Part shown: positions 38,730 through 48,000 of the stretch, piece by piece
Layout: each line of letters opens with the position of its first letter
How positions within the stretch are numbered: the stretch's first letter is position 1
Assembly (NCBI RefSeq): GCF_013284055.1
Contig: NZ_CP054143.1
Location: 124,001 to 188,000, forward strand
Origin: Deefgea piscis
GTDB lineage: Bacteria; Pseudomonadota; Gammaproteobacteria; Burkholderiales; Chitinibacteraceae
Direction: 5' to 3'
DNA length: 64,000 bases
Notes under the pieces: generated by a model
The model's database searches: none
Told to the model about the DNA's origin: nothing
What the model saw: the letters and a program-made list of their open reading frames with translations, nothing else
Made by a program: the position numbers and the translations under genes

Positions 38730-39689
38730 ATGCCATTTCAATTCACGTTAATTTTGCTCATTGCCGTTATTATTTTTATCGCCAAAACATTCAAAATCGT
38801 GCCACAACAAACTGCACTCATCATCGAGCGATTAGGCCGATTTCATGCAGTACTTGCCCCGGGTTTAAATTTTGTCATCCCGTTTGTAGATCGTGTCGCC
38901 TACAAACATTCCCTCAAAGAAATCCCGCTAGATATTCCCAGCCAAGTTTGTATTACTCGTGACAATACACAACTCCAAGTAGATGGCATTTTATACTTTC
39001 AAGTCGTTGACCCAAAAATGGCCTCCTACGGCACGTCAGACTTTGTAATGGCAATTAGCCAGCTGGCGCAAACGACTCTGCGCTCGGTGATCGGCAAGCT
39101 TGAAATGGATAAAACCTTTGAAGAACGGGACGATATTAATCGCACCGTTGTCGCAGCTTTGGACGAAGCAGCCACCAGCTGGGGAGTTAAAGTACTACGT
39201 TACGAAATCAAAGACCTGACTCCGCCACAGGCTATTTTGCATTCGATGCAACAGCAGATTACTGCAGAGCGTGAAAAACGCGCCCGCATCGCCCAATCAG
39301 AAGGTGTTAAGCAAGAACAAATTAACTTAGCAACAGGGCAAAGAGAAGCTGCAATTCAAAAATCACAAGGTGATATGCAAGCCAATATCAATCAATCAGA
39401 AGGCGAGCGCCAAGCACAAATCAATCGCGCCTCAGGTGAAGCAGAAGCGCTACGTTTGGTTGCGCATGCAACAGCAGAAGCCGTTTCGGTCGTAGCCAAA
39501 GCCATCGAGTCCCCCGGCGGCCTAGAAGCCATTAACTTAAAAGTGGCCGAACAGTACGTATCTGCATTTGGCAATATCGCCAAAACCAGCAATACGATGC
39601 TTCTGCCTAGCAACGCTGCTGATGTCGCAGGTATGGTTGCTACTGCGATGAGTGTCGTGAAAGCTGCAAACAAAGAAAAAACAAACTAA
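38730..39689 (+). CDS. SPFH/stomatin-like membrane protein (QmcA family)
   Basis: The 319-residue product has an N-terminal membrane helix (residues 5-20), the SPFH/PHB domain (about 22-200; VPQQTALIIERLGRFHAVL and GLNFVIPFVDRV) and a heptad-rich Ala/Glu/Gln helical region (about 195-265) with repeated QSEGxxQxxIN-like units. QmcA/stomatin proteins assemble into large membrane cages around proteases such as FtsH. It follows the NfeD gene, its expected partner. Confidence 0.92.
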   Translation: MPFQFTLILLIAVIIFIAKTFKIVPQQTALIIERLGRFHAVLAPGLNFVIPFVDRVAYKHSLKEIPLDIPSQVCITRDNTQLQVDGILYFQVVDPKMASYGTSDFVMAISQLAQTTLRSVIGKLEMDKTFEERDDINRTVVAALDEAATSWGVKVLRYEIKDLTPPQAILHSMQQQITAEREKRARIAQSEGVKQEQINLATGQREAAIQKSQGDMQANINQSEGERQAQINRASGEAEALRLVAHATAEAVSVVAKAIESPGGLEAINLKVAEQYVSAFGNIAKTSNTMLLPSNAADVAGMVATAMSVVKAANKEKTN

Positions 39690-39718
39690 AGTAAATGCAC
39701 CAACGCAGGAGCTTACTC

Positions 39719-40651
39719 ATGGCTGATGAAAAATTTCGTTTAGTAACCCGCAGTGACTTTGATGGTCTGGTTTGTGCTGTACTACTCAATGAACTTGAGA
39801 TGATTGACGATATTTTGTTTGTTCATCCTAAAGACATGCAAGATGGCAAAGTCCCGATCACCAATCGGGACATCACGACCAATTTGCCCTATGTTGCTGC
39901 GGCTCATTTAGCTTTTGACCATCATTTTTCAGAAACACTGCGCAATGATGCCCAGCTTAACAATCATATTATTGATGCCAAAGCACCATCAGCTGCGCGA
40001 GTCGTGTTTGATTACTACGGTGGTAAAACTCGATTTGCTGACATCAGCGACGAAATGATGCAAGCGGTGGATAAAGCCGATTCAGCTGAATTTAGCCGTG
40101 ATGAAATTTTAAACCCCAAAAATTGGGTGCTGCTTAATTATTTGATGGATGCGCGCACAGGCTTAGGGCGATTTCGAAGCTTTCGGATATCCAATTACCA
40201 ATTAATGATGGATTTGATCAAGTACTGCCGTCACCATGGCATTTCAGACATTCTTACATTGCCAGATGTTGTCGAACGCGTTGAGCTGTATATGGAGCAC
40301 GCCCCGCTCGCCAAAGAGCAAATTCAACGCTGTAGCCGAATTTATGACAATTTAGTCGTGCTTGATTTGCGTGACGAAGAAACCATCTACGCCACCAATC
40401 GTTTTATGATCTATGCGCTTTATCCACAATGCAATGTTTCAATTCATGTGATGTGGGGTCTACAAAAACAAAACACCGTTTTTGCCACTGGCAAGTCCAT
40501 TATCAACCGCTCCTCACAAACCAATATTGGCGAGCTGATGCTTGAACACGGTGGCGGCGGCCATGAAAATGCCGGCACCTGCCAAATTGAAAACAATAAA
40601 GTCGATGAAGCATTGCGTGAATTAGCATTAAAAATCACCGCCGACGGCTAA
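39719..40651 (+). CDS. DHH/DHHA1 family phosphoesterase (exopolyphosphatase-like)
   Basis: The 310-residue product carries RSDFDGLVCAVLL (residues 10-22) with metal-binding Asp residues, LAFDHHFSET with the DHH motif near residue 63, and a C-terminal DHHA1-like GGGGHENAGTCQ near 280. Such proteins hydrolyse phosphoanhydride or phosphodiester bonds (polyphosphate, nanoRNA, cyclic dinucleotides); the exact substrate is unclear, and exopolyphosphatase-like is only a family name. The ATG at 39719 is chosen because AGGAG lies 8 bp ahead; an earlier GTG/ATG frame start at 39695 lacks one. Confidence 0.82.
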   Translation: MADEKFRLVTRSDFDGLVCAVLLNELEMIDDILFVHPKDMQDGKVPITNRDITTNLPYVAAAHLAFDHHFSETLRNDAQLNNHIIDAKAPSAARVVFDYYGGKTRFADISDEMMQAVDKADSAEFSRDEILNPKNWVLLNYLMDARTGLGRFRSFRISNYQLMMDLIKYCRHHGISDILTLPDVVERVELYMEHAPLAKEQIQRCSRIYDNLVVLDLRDEETIYATNRFMIYALYPQCNVSIHVMWGLQKQNTVFATGKSIINRSSQTNIGELMLEHGGGGHENAGTCQIENNKVDEALRELALKITADG

Positions 40652-40672
40652 ACGAAACCCGACTTTTAAGCC

Positions 40673-40699
40673 AAATAATGCCGCCTTGCGGCATTATTT
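40673..40699. terminator. Bidirectional terminator between convergent genes
   Basis: The 12-bp perfect stem AAATAATGCCGC/GCGGCATTATTT with a CTT loop lies between the DHH gene (plus) and the ArnD-like gene (minus), whose stop codons it separates. Confidence 0.88.
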
Positions 40700-41585
40700 A
40701 TTTTGGGTATCTCGCGCCCTGTGTCGCCAATACACCATAGCGACCAATACAGGGCTGGTAATCCACTTCATGATACGGAATCAATGCTTGATCAAGCTGT
40801 TGGTATAAATCACCCAGCGCCACCACTTGATAACCTTGCTCAATCCAGCCCTTTAGCAAACGAATAAAATCATCCGCCGCCTGAATGCCATCAAAATCTG
40901 CCGCTGCGTTATATACATGCCCCCAAGGACTTTCATTTTGCGTTTGTGCCAAAATCAACTCAACCCGTTCATGGCTTGGTAACTCTTCGAGCATTGGCAA
41001 AGTAACCGGAAGCTGTAAGCAGCGCGATGTTTCAGCATTTACAACCGGCCAAAATGGATGACTTCCACGGGTATCGCTAGCAAAGCGCCAGCCCATCATC
41101 TGTTCAAGGCGATACACCGCCTTATTTGCCTGCCAGCCCTTCGCCGAAAAAGCGACAGGCTCTCCCTTCATGCCTTGAGTAAACTGTGCATAGGCCTGCT
41201 TTAAATGCTCAGCAGTCATCACCGCAGGGAGTGATCTAATATCGTTTTGCCAAGCATCATTGCGTAGTGGTCGTAAAGCATGCTCAAACGAATCTAAGTC
41301 TTGCCGTGCCAACGCTGCAGCTTTCATGAGTGATGGGGCTGGCCATAAAGCGCCCCGACATAGCGCCTTAACACCAAAGCGGTGCTTCAACGCCAGCAAA
41401 CTTGAGCCTGAAACCCGTCTTAAGCGACTGCCTGGGAGTAAAAAACGACCGTTTTTTTCTATCCCTAAAGACCAAAAAAAAGTCGCACCACACGCATGCT
41501 CAGTTAAAATTTGCTGCAATCGAGGCAAGCCTCGTTCCATGGCCGATAAATTATCGACATCAATCTTTAAAGCAATCAGTTTCAT
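40698..41585 (-). CDS. ArnD-like polysaccharide deacetylase family protein, degenerate active site
   Basis: The 295-residue length and fold pattern match ArnD (296): IALKIDVDNL at the start retains the catalytic Asp pair, and CGATFFWSLG, SAKGWQANK, SDTRGSHPFWP and LQLPVTLP follow in ArnD order. The metal-binding segment, however, reads EHALRPLRNDAWQ where ArnD has a His-x-x-Asp-His-His arrangement, so two expected His ligands are missing. ArnD itself deformylates undecaprenyl-phosphate-aminoarabinose; no other arn gene is in the window. It is either an inactive homologue or has a different substrate. Confidence 0.72.
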   Translation of the reverse strand: MKLIALKIDVDNLSAMERGLPRLQQILTEHACGATFFWSLGIEKNGRFLLPGSRLRRVSGSSLLALKHRFGVKALCRGALWPAPSLMKAAALARQDLDSFEHALRPLRNDAWQNDIRSLPAVMTAEHLKQAYAQFTQGMKGEPVAFSAKGWQANKAVYRLEQMMGWRFASDTRGSHPFWPVVNAETSRCLQLPVTLPMLEELPSHERVELILAQTQNESPWGHVYNAAADFDGIQAADDFIRLLKGWIEQGYQVVALGDLYQQLDQALIPYHEVDYQPCIGRYGVLATQGARYPK

Positions 41586-41666
41586 TTGAGATTCGAGAAA
41601 AACAAGGGCAACAAAGCGTAAGTAGCACGCTTGACAGGCCGCTAGTGTACTACGAGACGGGGTAAA

Positions 41667-41707
41667 ACTGCTGCAATTGAATCACCAATCAAGCCAAATG
41701 CAGCAGT
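41667..41707 (-). terminator. Possible terminator of the PilZ gene
   Basis: A 9-bp perfect stem ACTGCTGCA/TGCAGCAGT with a 23-nt loop lies just beyond the minus-strand PilZ stop and is followed on that strand by TTTTA. The long loop makes it weaker than the other terminators here. Confidence 0.45.
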
Positions 41708-41727
41708 AAGGTTAAGTAAAATAAAGC

Positions 41728-42045
41728 TTATTGGTATACCTGAACAATCTCCAAACCCAATTCATATAACTGCAACGCGGCAACGCGATGACTACGTTTA
41801 ACGCGAACTCGAGCAGAAAATGGCTCATTGCGTAAATCGAAAGCCTGTACCGGCATAATGAAAATATCAAATTCTTCATCTAGGCGCGGCACATACATTG
41901 TTTGTATTGTCATTCCAGTCACACTCAAATCAATACAGTCGCCATAAAAAGGCAAACCCAAACCCAAAGGACGAATTTTAACTTTGCAGCACACTTGCAT
42001 CCGCAAAGCAACGCGCTGATCTTGTTCACGCAGGCCAATTTTCAT
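41728..42045 (-). CDS. PilZ domain protein
   Basis: A 105-residue protein from the ATG at 42045, which has an AAGAG ribosome-binding site 7 bp ahead; a TTG start at 42072 would add nine residues. The c-di-GMP-binding signature is present: REQDQRVALRMQV at the start gives the RxxxR arginines, and DLSVTGMTIQ gives the (D/N)xSxxG motif. It is a single-domain c-di-GMP receptor and could connect the diguanylate cyclase output to motility or pili. It lies alone upstream of the tRNA array. Confidence 0.85.
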   Translation of the reverse strand: MKIGLREQDQRVALRMQVCCKVKIRPLGLGLPFYGDCIDLSVTGMTIQTMYVPRLDEEFDIFIMPVQAFDLRNEPFSARVRVKRSHRVAALQLYELGLEIVQVYQ

Positions 42046-42380
42046 ATTTACGCTCTTATCGTCAAACGGCAACTAAAGTCACTATTGCAGCTTAAAGCCC
42101 ACTCCATTAAATGCAAAGCACCGAATATCAGACCAAGACAAAAAGTCGACACCCCTCCCCCAAGCCAAGCAAACCGCCAATAAATCAAGACAAACACCGA
42201 GCATCATTACAATTCAAACAAACAGCCATCAATGCCAATATCATTTTTTTGGTTTAAAACCATTTTTTTGATACTTTTTTAAATTTTTTTAACCCGATTT
42301 AATCAACTGATTCATAAACACTTTCTAACAAAACAAGCATAAAATCGCACTTAGCCAACGATTTTTAATTACAAAAGTGG
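42046..42380. other. Gene-free region with phased T-tracts
   Basis: No gene is seen between the PilZ start and the tRNA promoter. Four T-tracts of 6-7 bases at 42244-42250, 42263-42269, 42275-42280 and 42284-42290 have centres about 19, 11.5 and 9.5 bp apart, close to multiples of a helical turn, so intrinsic DNA bending is likely about 100 bp upstream of the tRNA promoter. Confidence 0.5.
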
Positions 42381-42409
42381 TTGACGACCGAATCTGAAAA
42401 TGATTTAAT
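42381..42409 (+). promoter_or_regulatory. Promoter of the tRNA array
   Basis: TTGACG (42381-42386) and TTTAAT (42404-42409) are separated by exactly 17 bp. The sequence after the -10 (TCGGCC) is a GC-rich discriminator typical of stringently controlled stable-RNA promoters. The first tRNA begins 20 bp after the -10. Confidence 0.8.
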
Positions 42410-42428
42410 TCGGCCTCTCTCGAACGAG

Positions 42429-42504
<76 letters not shown>

Positions 42505-42571
42505 CTTTTTAATAAGTGCGTTGGAAAGAATGCTTAATGTTGACACTTTAAGCAGGTAGCAAAAGTTTGTT

Positions 42572-42648
42572 GGAGTGGTAGTTCAGTTGGTTAGAATACC
42601 GGCCTGTCACGCCGGGGGTCGCGGGTTCGAGTCCCGTCCACTCCGCCA
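42572..42648 (+). tRNA. tRNA-Asp(GUC), copy 1
   Basis: 77 nt with acceptor stem GGAGTGG/CCACTCC, anticodon loop CTGTCAC (anticodon GUC), discriminator G and encoded CCA. Confidence 0.97.
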
Positions 42649-42673
42649 ACAAAAATGTAATAAGTAGCACATA

Positions 42674-42749
<76 letters not shown>

Positions 42750-42773
42750 GTTTTAGTAAAGTTATACCACTGC

Positions 42774-42850
42774 GGAGTGGTAGTTCAGTTGGTTAGAATA
42801 CCGGCCTGTCACGCCGGGGGTCGCGGGTTCGAGTCCCGTCCACTCCGCCA
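42774..42850 (+). tRNA. tRNA-Asp(GUC), copy 2
   Basis: Identical in sequence to copy 1; anticodon GUC, CCA encoded. Confidence 0.97.
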
Positions 42851-42863
42851 CTAGTTTCAAAAT

Positions 42864-42939
<76 letters not shown>

Positions 42940-42964
42940 GTTTTATTAAAAGTTATACCACTGC

Positions 42965-43041
42965 GGAGTGGTAGTTCAGTTGGTTAGAATACCGGCCTGT
43001 CACGCCGGGGGTCGCGGGTTCGAGTCCCGTCCACTCCGCCA
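42965..43041 (+). tRNA. tRNA-Asp(GUC), copy 3
   Basis: Identical to copy 1; the spacer from the preceding tRNA-Val differs by only a base or two from that between copies 2. Confidence 0.97.
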
Positions 43042-43054
43042 CTAGTTTCAAAAT

Positions 43055-43130
<76 letters not shown>

Positions 43131-43244
43131 ATTTCAATTAAGTTGTTTTCAACAGTGAGTCATATTCCTGTTAAACAGTTTAATTCGCATTACTGCATTA
43201 ATTTGAATTATTGATAATGCAGAGCAGTTTATATTTACCACTGC

Positions 43245-43321
43245 GGAGTGGTAGTTCAGTTGGTTAGAATACCGGCCTGTCACGCCGGGGGTCGCGGGTT
43301 CGAGTCCCGTCCACTCCGCCA
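43245..43321 (+). tRNA. tRNA-Asp(GUC), copy 4
   Basis: Identical to copy 1; the last tRNA of the array. It retains the CACTGC lead-in seen before copies 2 and 3. Confidence 0.97.
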
Positions 43322-43428
43322 AATCCCATCGCAGCATCCTGTTGTTTCTCCTAGTATTTACTTAAAATTTCATATTCAAGACATAGCAATCACGTTAAGA
43401 TTGCAGCCATTCTATCCATTCAAATGGC

Positions 43429-44682
43429 ATGCACTCATTGCTTATGACCCCAAATCCGTCTACGTCAAAACTCAAAGCACGCAGTCAAATTGGGCCAGTT
43501 CGTTTGCTCATTTATATCGCCATAAGCATGAGTCTGTTTATTTTGATCATGACTTTTGCGGCACAAAGCCAGACCACCTCAAATCAAGTGTTGATTGGCA
43601 TTAACCTAGTGTTAATTTTGGCAACACTCATCACTGCTCTTATTATTTCCAAGCCTAAAGCAGAAAAAACCCCACTCATTAGTCAAAACAGCACGATAGT
43701 TCCTCCTGCTCAAGCCACTGATACACTCGCTGCTTTACCCGATTTAATTTGGACCATCGACTATGCCAGTCGCCGTGTCACCGCGCAAAACCAAGCTCTC
43801 AATGACAATCATCCTGACGGCGTAGCGCAAAGCAAGCTCGCTATCTTGTTTCCTGCGCGTGTTTCACGCCAATTTTTAGAAAGTCTGATTAAAATTCAAA
43901 ATACCCAGACCGCACAACGTTTTGAATATCAGTTAGACAACACCGAAATCACTTTTGAAGCGCGCTTAGCTCCGCTCACTTCGCGCAGCTGCGTAGTGAT
44001 TATTCGCGACATTTCTAGCACCAAAGCCATTGAAGCAGCGCTGTTTCAACAACAACGCTTTACCCAGCAAATTTTAGATGCCAACCCGAGTCTAATTTTT
44101 GTTCGAGACAAACACCGCCGCTTTTTATTGGTCAACCAAGCAACCCAATCATTACTGGGGCATGAGCTACTAGTCCAATCCCATATGGGCCTAGATGAAG
44201 ATACCTCAATCCTAACCGCTGGCGATGATGACGTATTGCAGTATGGCAATACCGTGCGGCTCGAAGACCATTGCACACTGCACAATGGCCGAACACACTG
44301 GTTTGACCTCACCAAAATCCCGCTAGAGCGTGAAGGGCAAATTTATATTTTGACCATTGCCATCGACATCACGCACCTCAAAGAATCCGAACAAGCCCAA
44401 GTCGGCACCAGCCATCTGGTTCGTGCCATGGCCGATGTGTTGCCACAGCCTTTCTTATTGGTTGAAAACGAAATCATTCAATTTGCCAATGTGGCCGCCT
44501 GCACACGGCTTGGCCTGAGCGCCGACAAAATCATTGGTGAATGCATTAGCCAGCTGGCGATGGGTGAAAATAAATACGCCAATCTCACGCATCTTAAAAC
44601 CCCACAAGGCGAAGCCATCCATTGCGAGCTGTATAAAGTGGATCGGGGCAATCAAAATACCCACTTAATTACGCTGCATTAA
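43429..44682 (+). CDS. Membrane PAS-domain protein without recognisable output domain
   Basis: The 417-residue product has two membrane helices (about 26-44 and 52-71) followed by PAS domains: one near 95-200 (DLIWTIDYASRRVTAQNQAL), a clear one with PAC motif near 208-320 (LDANPSLIFVRDKHRRFLLVNQA, ITHLKESEQA) and a partial third near 325-410 (PQPFLLVENEIIQFANVAA). It ends without GGDEF, EAL, kinase or MCP domain. The MITE-like element begins 10 bp after the stop, so loss of a C-terminal output domain by rearrangement is possible, but the end may be native. The start may be the Met at 43444. Confidence 0.75.
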   Translation: MHSLLMTPNPSTSKLKARSQIGPVRLLIYIAISMSLFILIMTFAAQSQTTSNQVLIGINLVLILATLITALIISKPKAEKTPLISQNSTIVPPAQATDTLAALPDLIWTIDYASRRVTAQNQALNDNHPDGVAQSKLAILFPARVSRQFLESLIKIQNTQTAQRFEYQLDNTEITFEARLAPLTSRSCVVIIRDISSTKAIEAALFQQQRFTQQILDANPSLIFVRDKHRRFLLVNQATQSLLGHELLVQSHMGLDEDTSILTAGDDDVLQYGNTVRLEDHCTLHNGRTHWFDLTKIPLEREGQIYILTIAIDITHLKESEQAQVGTSHLVRAMADVLPQPFLLVENEIIQFANVAACTRLGLSADKIIGECISQLAMGENKYANLTHLKTPQGEAIHCELYKVDRGNQNTHLITLH

Positions 44683-44691
44683 GCCTTCTAC

Positions 44692-44963
44692 CTAGGGTCT
44701 GTTGACGTTTGGTTTCCCGCCGCGCTGGAGTGCTTTTCGCGGCGAATCAAGGCGTAGTAAGCGATGCATAGTCATTCTATGTGAGCTTGCTACAACACAG
44801 AATCGCCGCGAAAAGCGCCCAGCCCGCAGGGTTTGGCGGCTTTTGGCCTGATGCTGCGTTACCAAGCGCTAACGTAGAATGGCTACGCTGCGCGCTTCGT
44901 GCCTTGCCTCAGGCCAAAATCCGCGCAAACGCGGCAGGCAAACTAAACGTCAACAGACCCTAG
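44692..44963. mobile_element. MITE-like element with 24-bp terminal inverted repeats
   Basis: Ends CTAGGGTCTGTTGACG... and ...CGTCAACAGACCCTAG are inverted repeats over 24 bp with one mismatch. The 272-bp interior contains no gene but two hairpins: CTTTTCGCGGCGA (44733-44745) with its complement at 44813-44825, and TTTTGGCCTGA (44851-44861) with its complement at 44909-44919. This is the layout of a non-autonomous transposable element. CTAG at both ends may be part of the terminal repeat or a target duplication. A solitary copy of the same end lies at 58949. Confidence 0.8.
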
Positions 44964-45019
44964 AATCAGCGAGCAACATGCTAAAATTGCAGCTTTAGTG
45001 CCTTTTAAGCCTCGCTGCA

Positions 45020-48000
45020 ATGAATCTGGATTTTCGCGCCCTACGCGCACACATCGCTGACTGTCTATCCAATGACTACCCCACGCTTTCTCGCCAACTC
45101 CAGCAATGCAGTGATCGGCAGAAAAAGCAGCAAGATTTCGCGCCGCAACTTGCAGAGCTGCAAGCCGGAATCGAGAGATCACTCGCCAAAGCCCAGCTGC
45201 GCCGAGAACGCCTGCCCAAGCCTGAATACGACGACAGCCTGCCCGTTAATCAGCGGCGAGACGAGATTAAAGCGGCGATTGCCAAGCATCAAGTCGTGAT
45301 TATTTGCGGCGAAACCGGCTCGGGTAAAACCACGCAATTGCCGAAAATCTGCCTTGAGCTGGGCCGTGGTGTCCGTGGGCTGATTGGGCACACTCAACCA
45401 CGTCGCTTGGCGGCACGCTCGGTGGCCAGCCGTATCGCACAAGAGCTCAATAGCGAAACCGGCAGCATCGTCGGCTATAAAGTCCGATTTACCGATAAAA
45501 GCTCACCGTCGTCGTACATCAAATTGATGACCGACGGGATTTTGCTCGCCGAAACGCTATCTGATCGCTACCTCAATCAATACGACACCATCATCATCGA
45601 CGAGGCGCACGAGCGCAGCTTAAATATTGATTTTTTGCTCGGCTACCTCAAGCAATTACTCCCGCGCCGCCCCGACCTCAAAGTCATCGTTACCTCAGCG
45701 ACCATTGATTCGGATCGCTTTAGCCAGCATTTTAACAATGCACCGGTACTCGAAGTCTCTGGCCGCACCTTCCCGGTTGAAGTGCGCTACAAAGCACTCG
45801 CCAGCAAAGACGAAGACGACCAAGAAATCGAAATGGAAGAAGCCATCGCCCAAGCGGTGGATGAGTTGTGGCGCAAAGACGGTAGCGGCGATGTGCTGGT
45901 ATTTTTGCCCGGCGAGCGCGAAATCCGCGAAACCGCCGAAGAACTACGCAAAGCCAAATTGCGTGACGCTGAAATTTTGCCACTGTTTGCCCGATTATCC
46001 AATGAAGACCAGCAGCGGATCTTTCGCCCGAGCAGCACTGGCCGACGTATCGTGCTGGCAACCAATGTGGCCGAGACGTCCTTAACGGTACCCGGCATCC
46101 GATACGTCATCGACAGCGGCCAAGCGCGAATTAACCGCTACAGCCCGCGCGCCAAAGTCGAACAGTTACTAATCGAAAAAATCTCGCAAGCCTCAGCTCG
46201 CCAGCGCGCAGGTCGCTGCGGGCGCGTCGCTAGCGGCATTTGCGTGCGCTTGTATTCAGAGCAAGACTTTTTGCTGCGTTCAGAATTTACCGATCCAGAA
46301 ATCACCCGCTCCAGTTTAGCCGGCGTTATTTTGCGCATGGCCGCACTTAAACTCGGCAATGTCGATCAGTTTCCATTCTTAGAAGCGCCGTCAAGCAAAC
46401 TTATTTCTGATGGGTATCAACAGCTACGCGAATTAGGTGCTGTGACCGAGAGCGATACCCTCACTGATATCGGCCGACAATTATCCCGCCTGCCGGTAGA
46501 CCCACGCGTTGGCCGCATGCTACTGGCTGGGCGTGATGAGGGCTGCCTGAAAGAAATGCTGATTATTACCTCAGGTCTATCGCTGCAAGATCCACGCGAG
46601 CGCCCGTATGATGCGCGCGCTGCAGCCGATCAAGCGCACGCCAAGTTTAATGAAGAAAAATCCGACTTTTTATCCTATTTGCGTTTGTGGGATTTCTTTG
46701 AAAAACTGCTGGCCGACAAAACCACCAACCGCCAGCTAGTCCAAGATTGTCACCGGTCGTTCTTGTCCTACTTGCGCTTACGCGAATGGCGCGAGCTACA
46801 CAAACAATTGTCCGATATGGTGATTAGCGACGAGGTCAGCGATTCGCGCAGCCGCCATGCACCGTTCCGCCTGAACGAAAAGCCCGCGACATTTGAGCAA
46901 ATTCATAAAGCCTTGATTACCGGCTTGCTCGGCAATTTAGGCTTTAAACAACCGGAAAACGACGAATACCTTGGCGCTCGCGGCCTTAAATTTAATGTGT
47001 TTCCCGGCTCTAGCCTAAAAAAAGCTCGGCCTAAATGGATTGTCGCCGCTGAACTGGTTGAAACCAGCAAGCTGTACGCACGCTGCGTTGCGGTGATTGA
47101 ACCGGAATGGGTGGAAAAACTCGCGCCGCATCTCATCAAAAAACAATATTTTGACCCGCACTGGAGCAAAGACAGCGCGCAAGTGAATGCATCGCTAAGG
47201 ATTACGCTGTATGGCTTACCGATTGTCGCCCGCCGGCAAGTACACTACGGCAGTATCAATCCCACTGAGGCGCGCGAGATGTTTATTCGCGAAGCCTTAG
47301 TGCGCTTTAATTACAACTCCAAAGCCAAGTTTTTTGAGCATAACTTTGCCATGCTGCTCGACGTTGAAGAGCTCGAGCACAAAGCGCGTCGCCAAGACGT
47401 CTTGGTCGATGAAAATGCCTTATTTGCTTTTTTTGATTCGCGCATTCCGCAAGACATTGTTAATGGCGCCGGCTTTGAAGCTTGGCGTAAAGGTGCAGAA
47501 AAACTCAATCCGCAACTGCTGTATCTGCAAAAAGACGATTTAATGCAGCACAGCGCGGCAGCGGTGACTGAGGAGCAATACCCTGAGTTTTTCCGCCTGC
47601 ATGATGTCAAACTACCACTGGGGTATCGCTTTGAACCCGGCCATATCCTTGATGGTGTGACCATTACCCTACCCTTGCATTTACTTAACCGCGTCAATCA
47701 CGCTACGTTTGATTGGCTGGTACCAGGGCTGATTCGCGAAAAAATCACCTTATTGATTAAGTCGCTCCCCAAATCGATCCGCCGCCTGTGCGTACCGGTG
47801 CCGGAATTTGCTACCAAAATGCTCACGGCACTGGAAACAGCCAGCCGTGAAGAACCGTTATTACCGCAACTGGCGCAATGCATTACTCGTGGCGTAGGCC
47901 AACCCGTTAGCGCTGACGAGCTCAACCCCAATGATTTGCCACTGCATTTGCGGATGAACTTCCGGGTGATCGATGATGCTGGGCAAGAACTCGCCCAAGG

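Noticed and set aside
40698-41585. Lipid A aminoarabinose pathway
   Set aside because: Only a degenerate ArnD-like gene is present and no other arn gene lies nearby.
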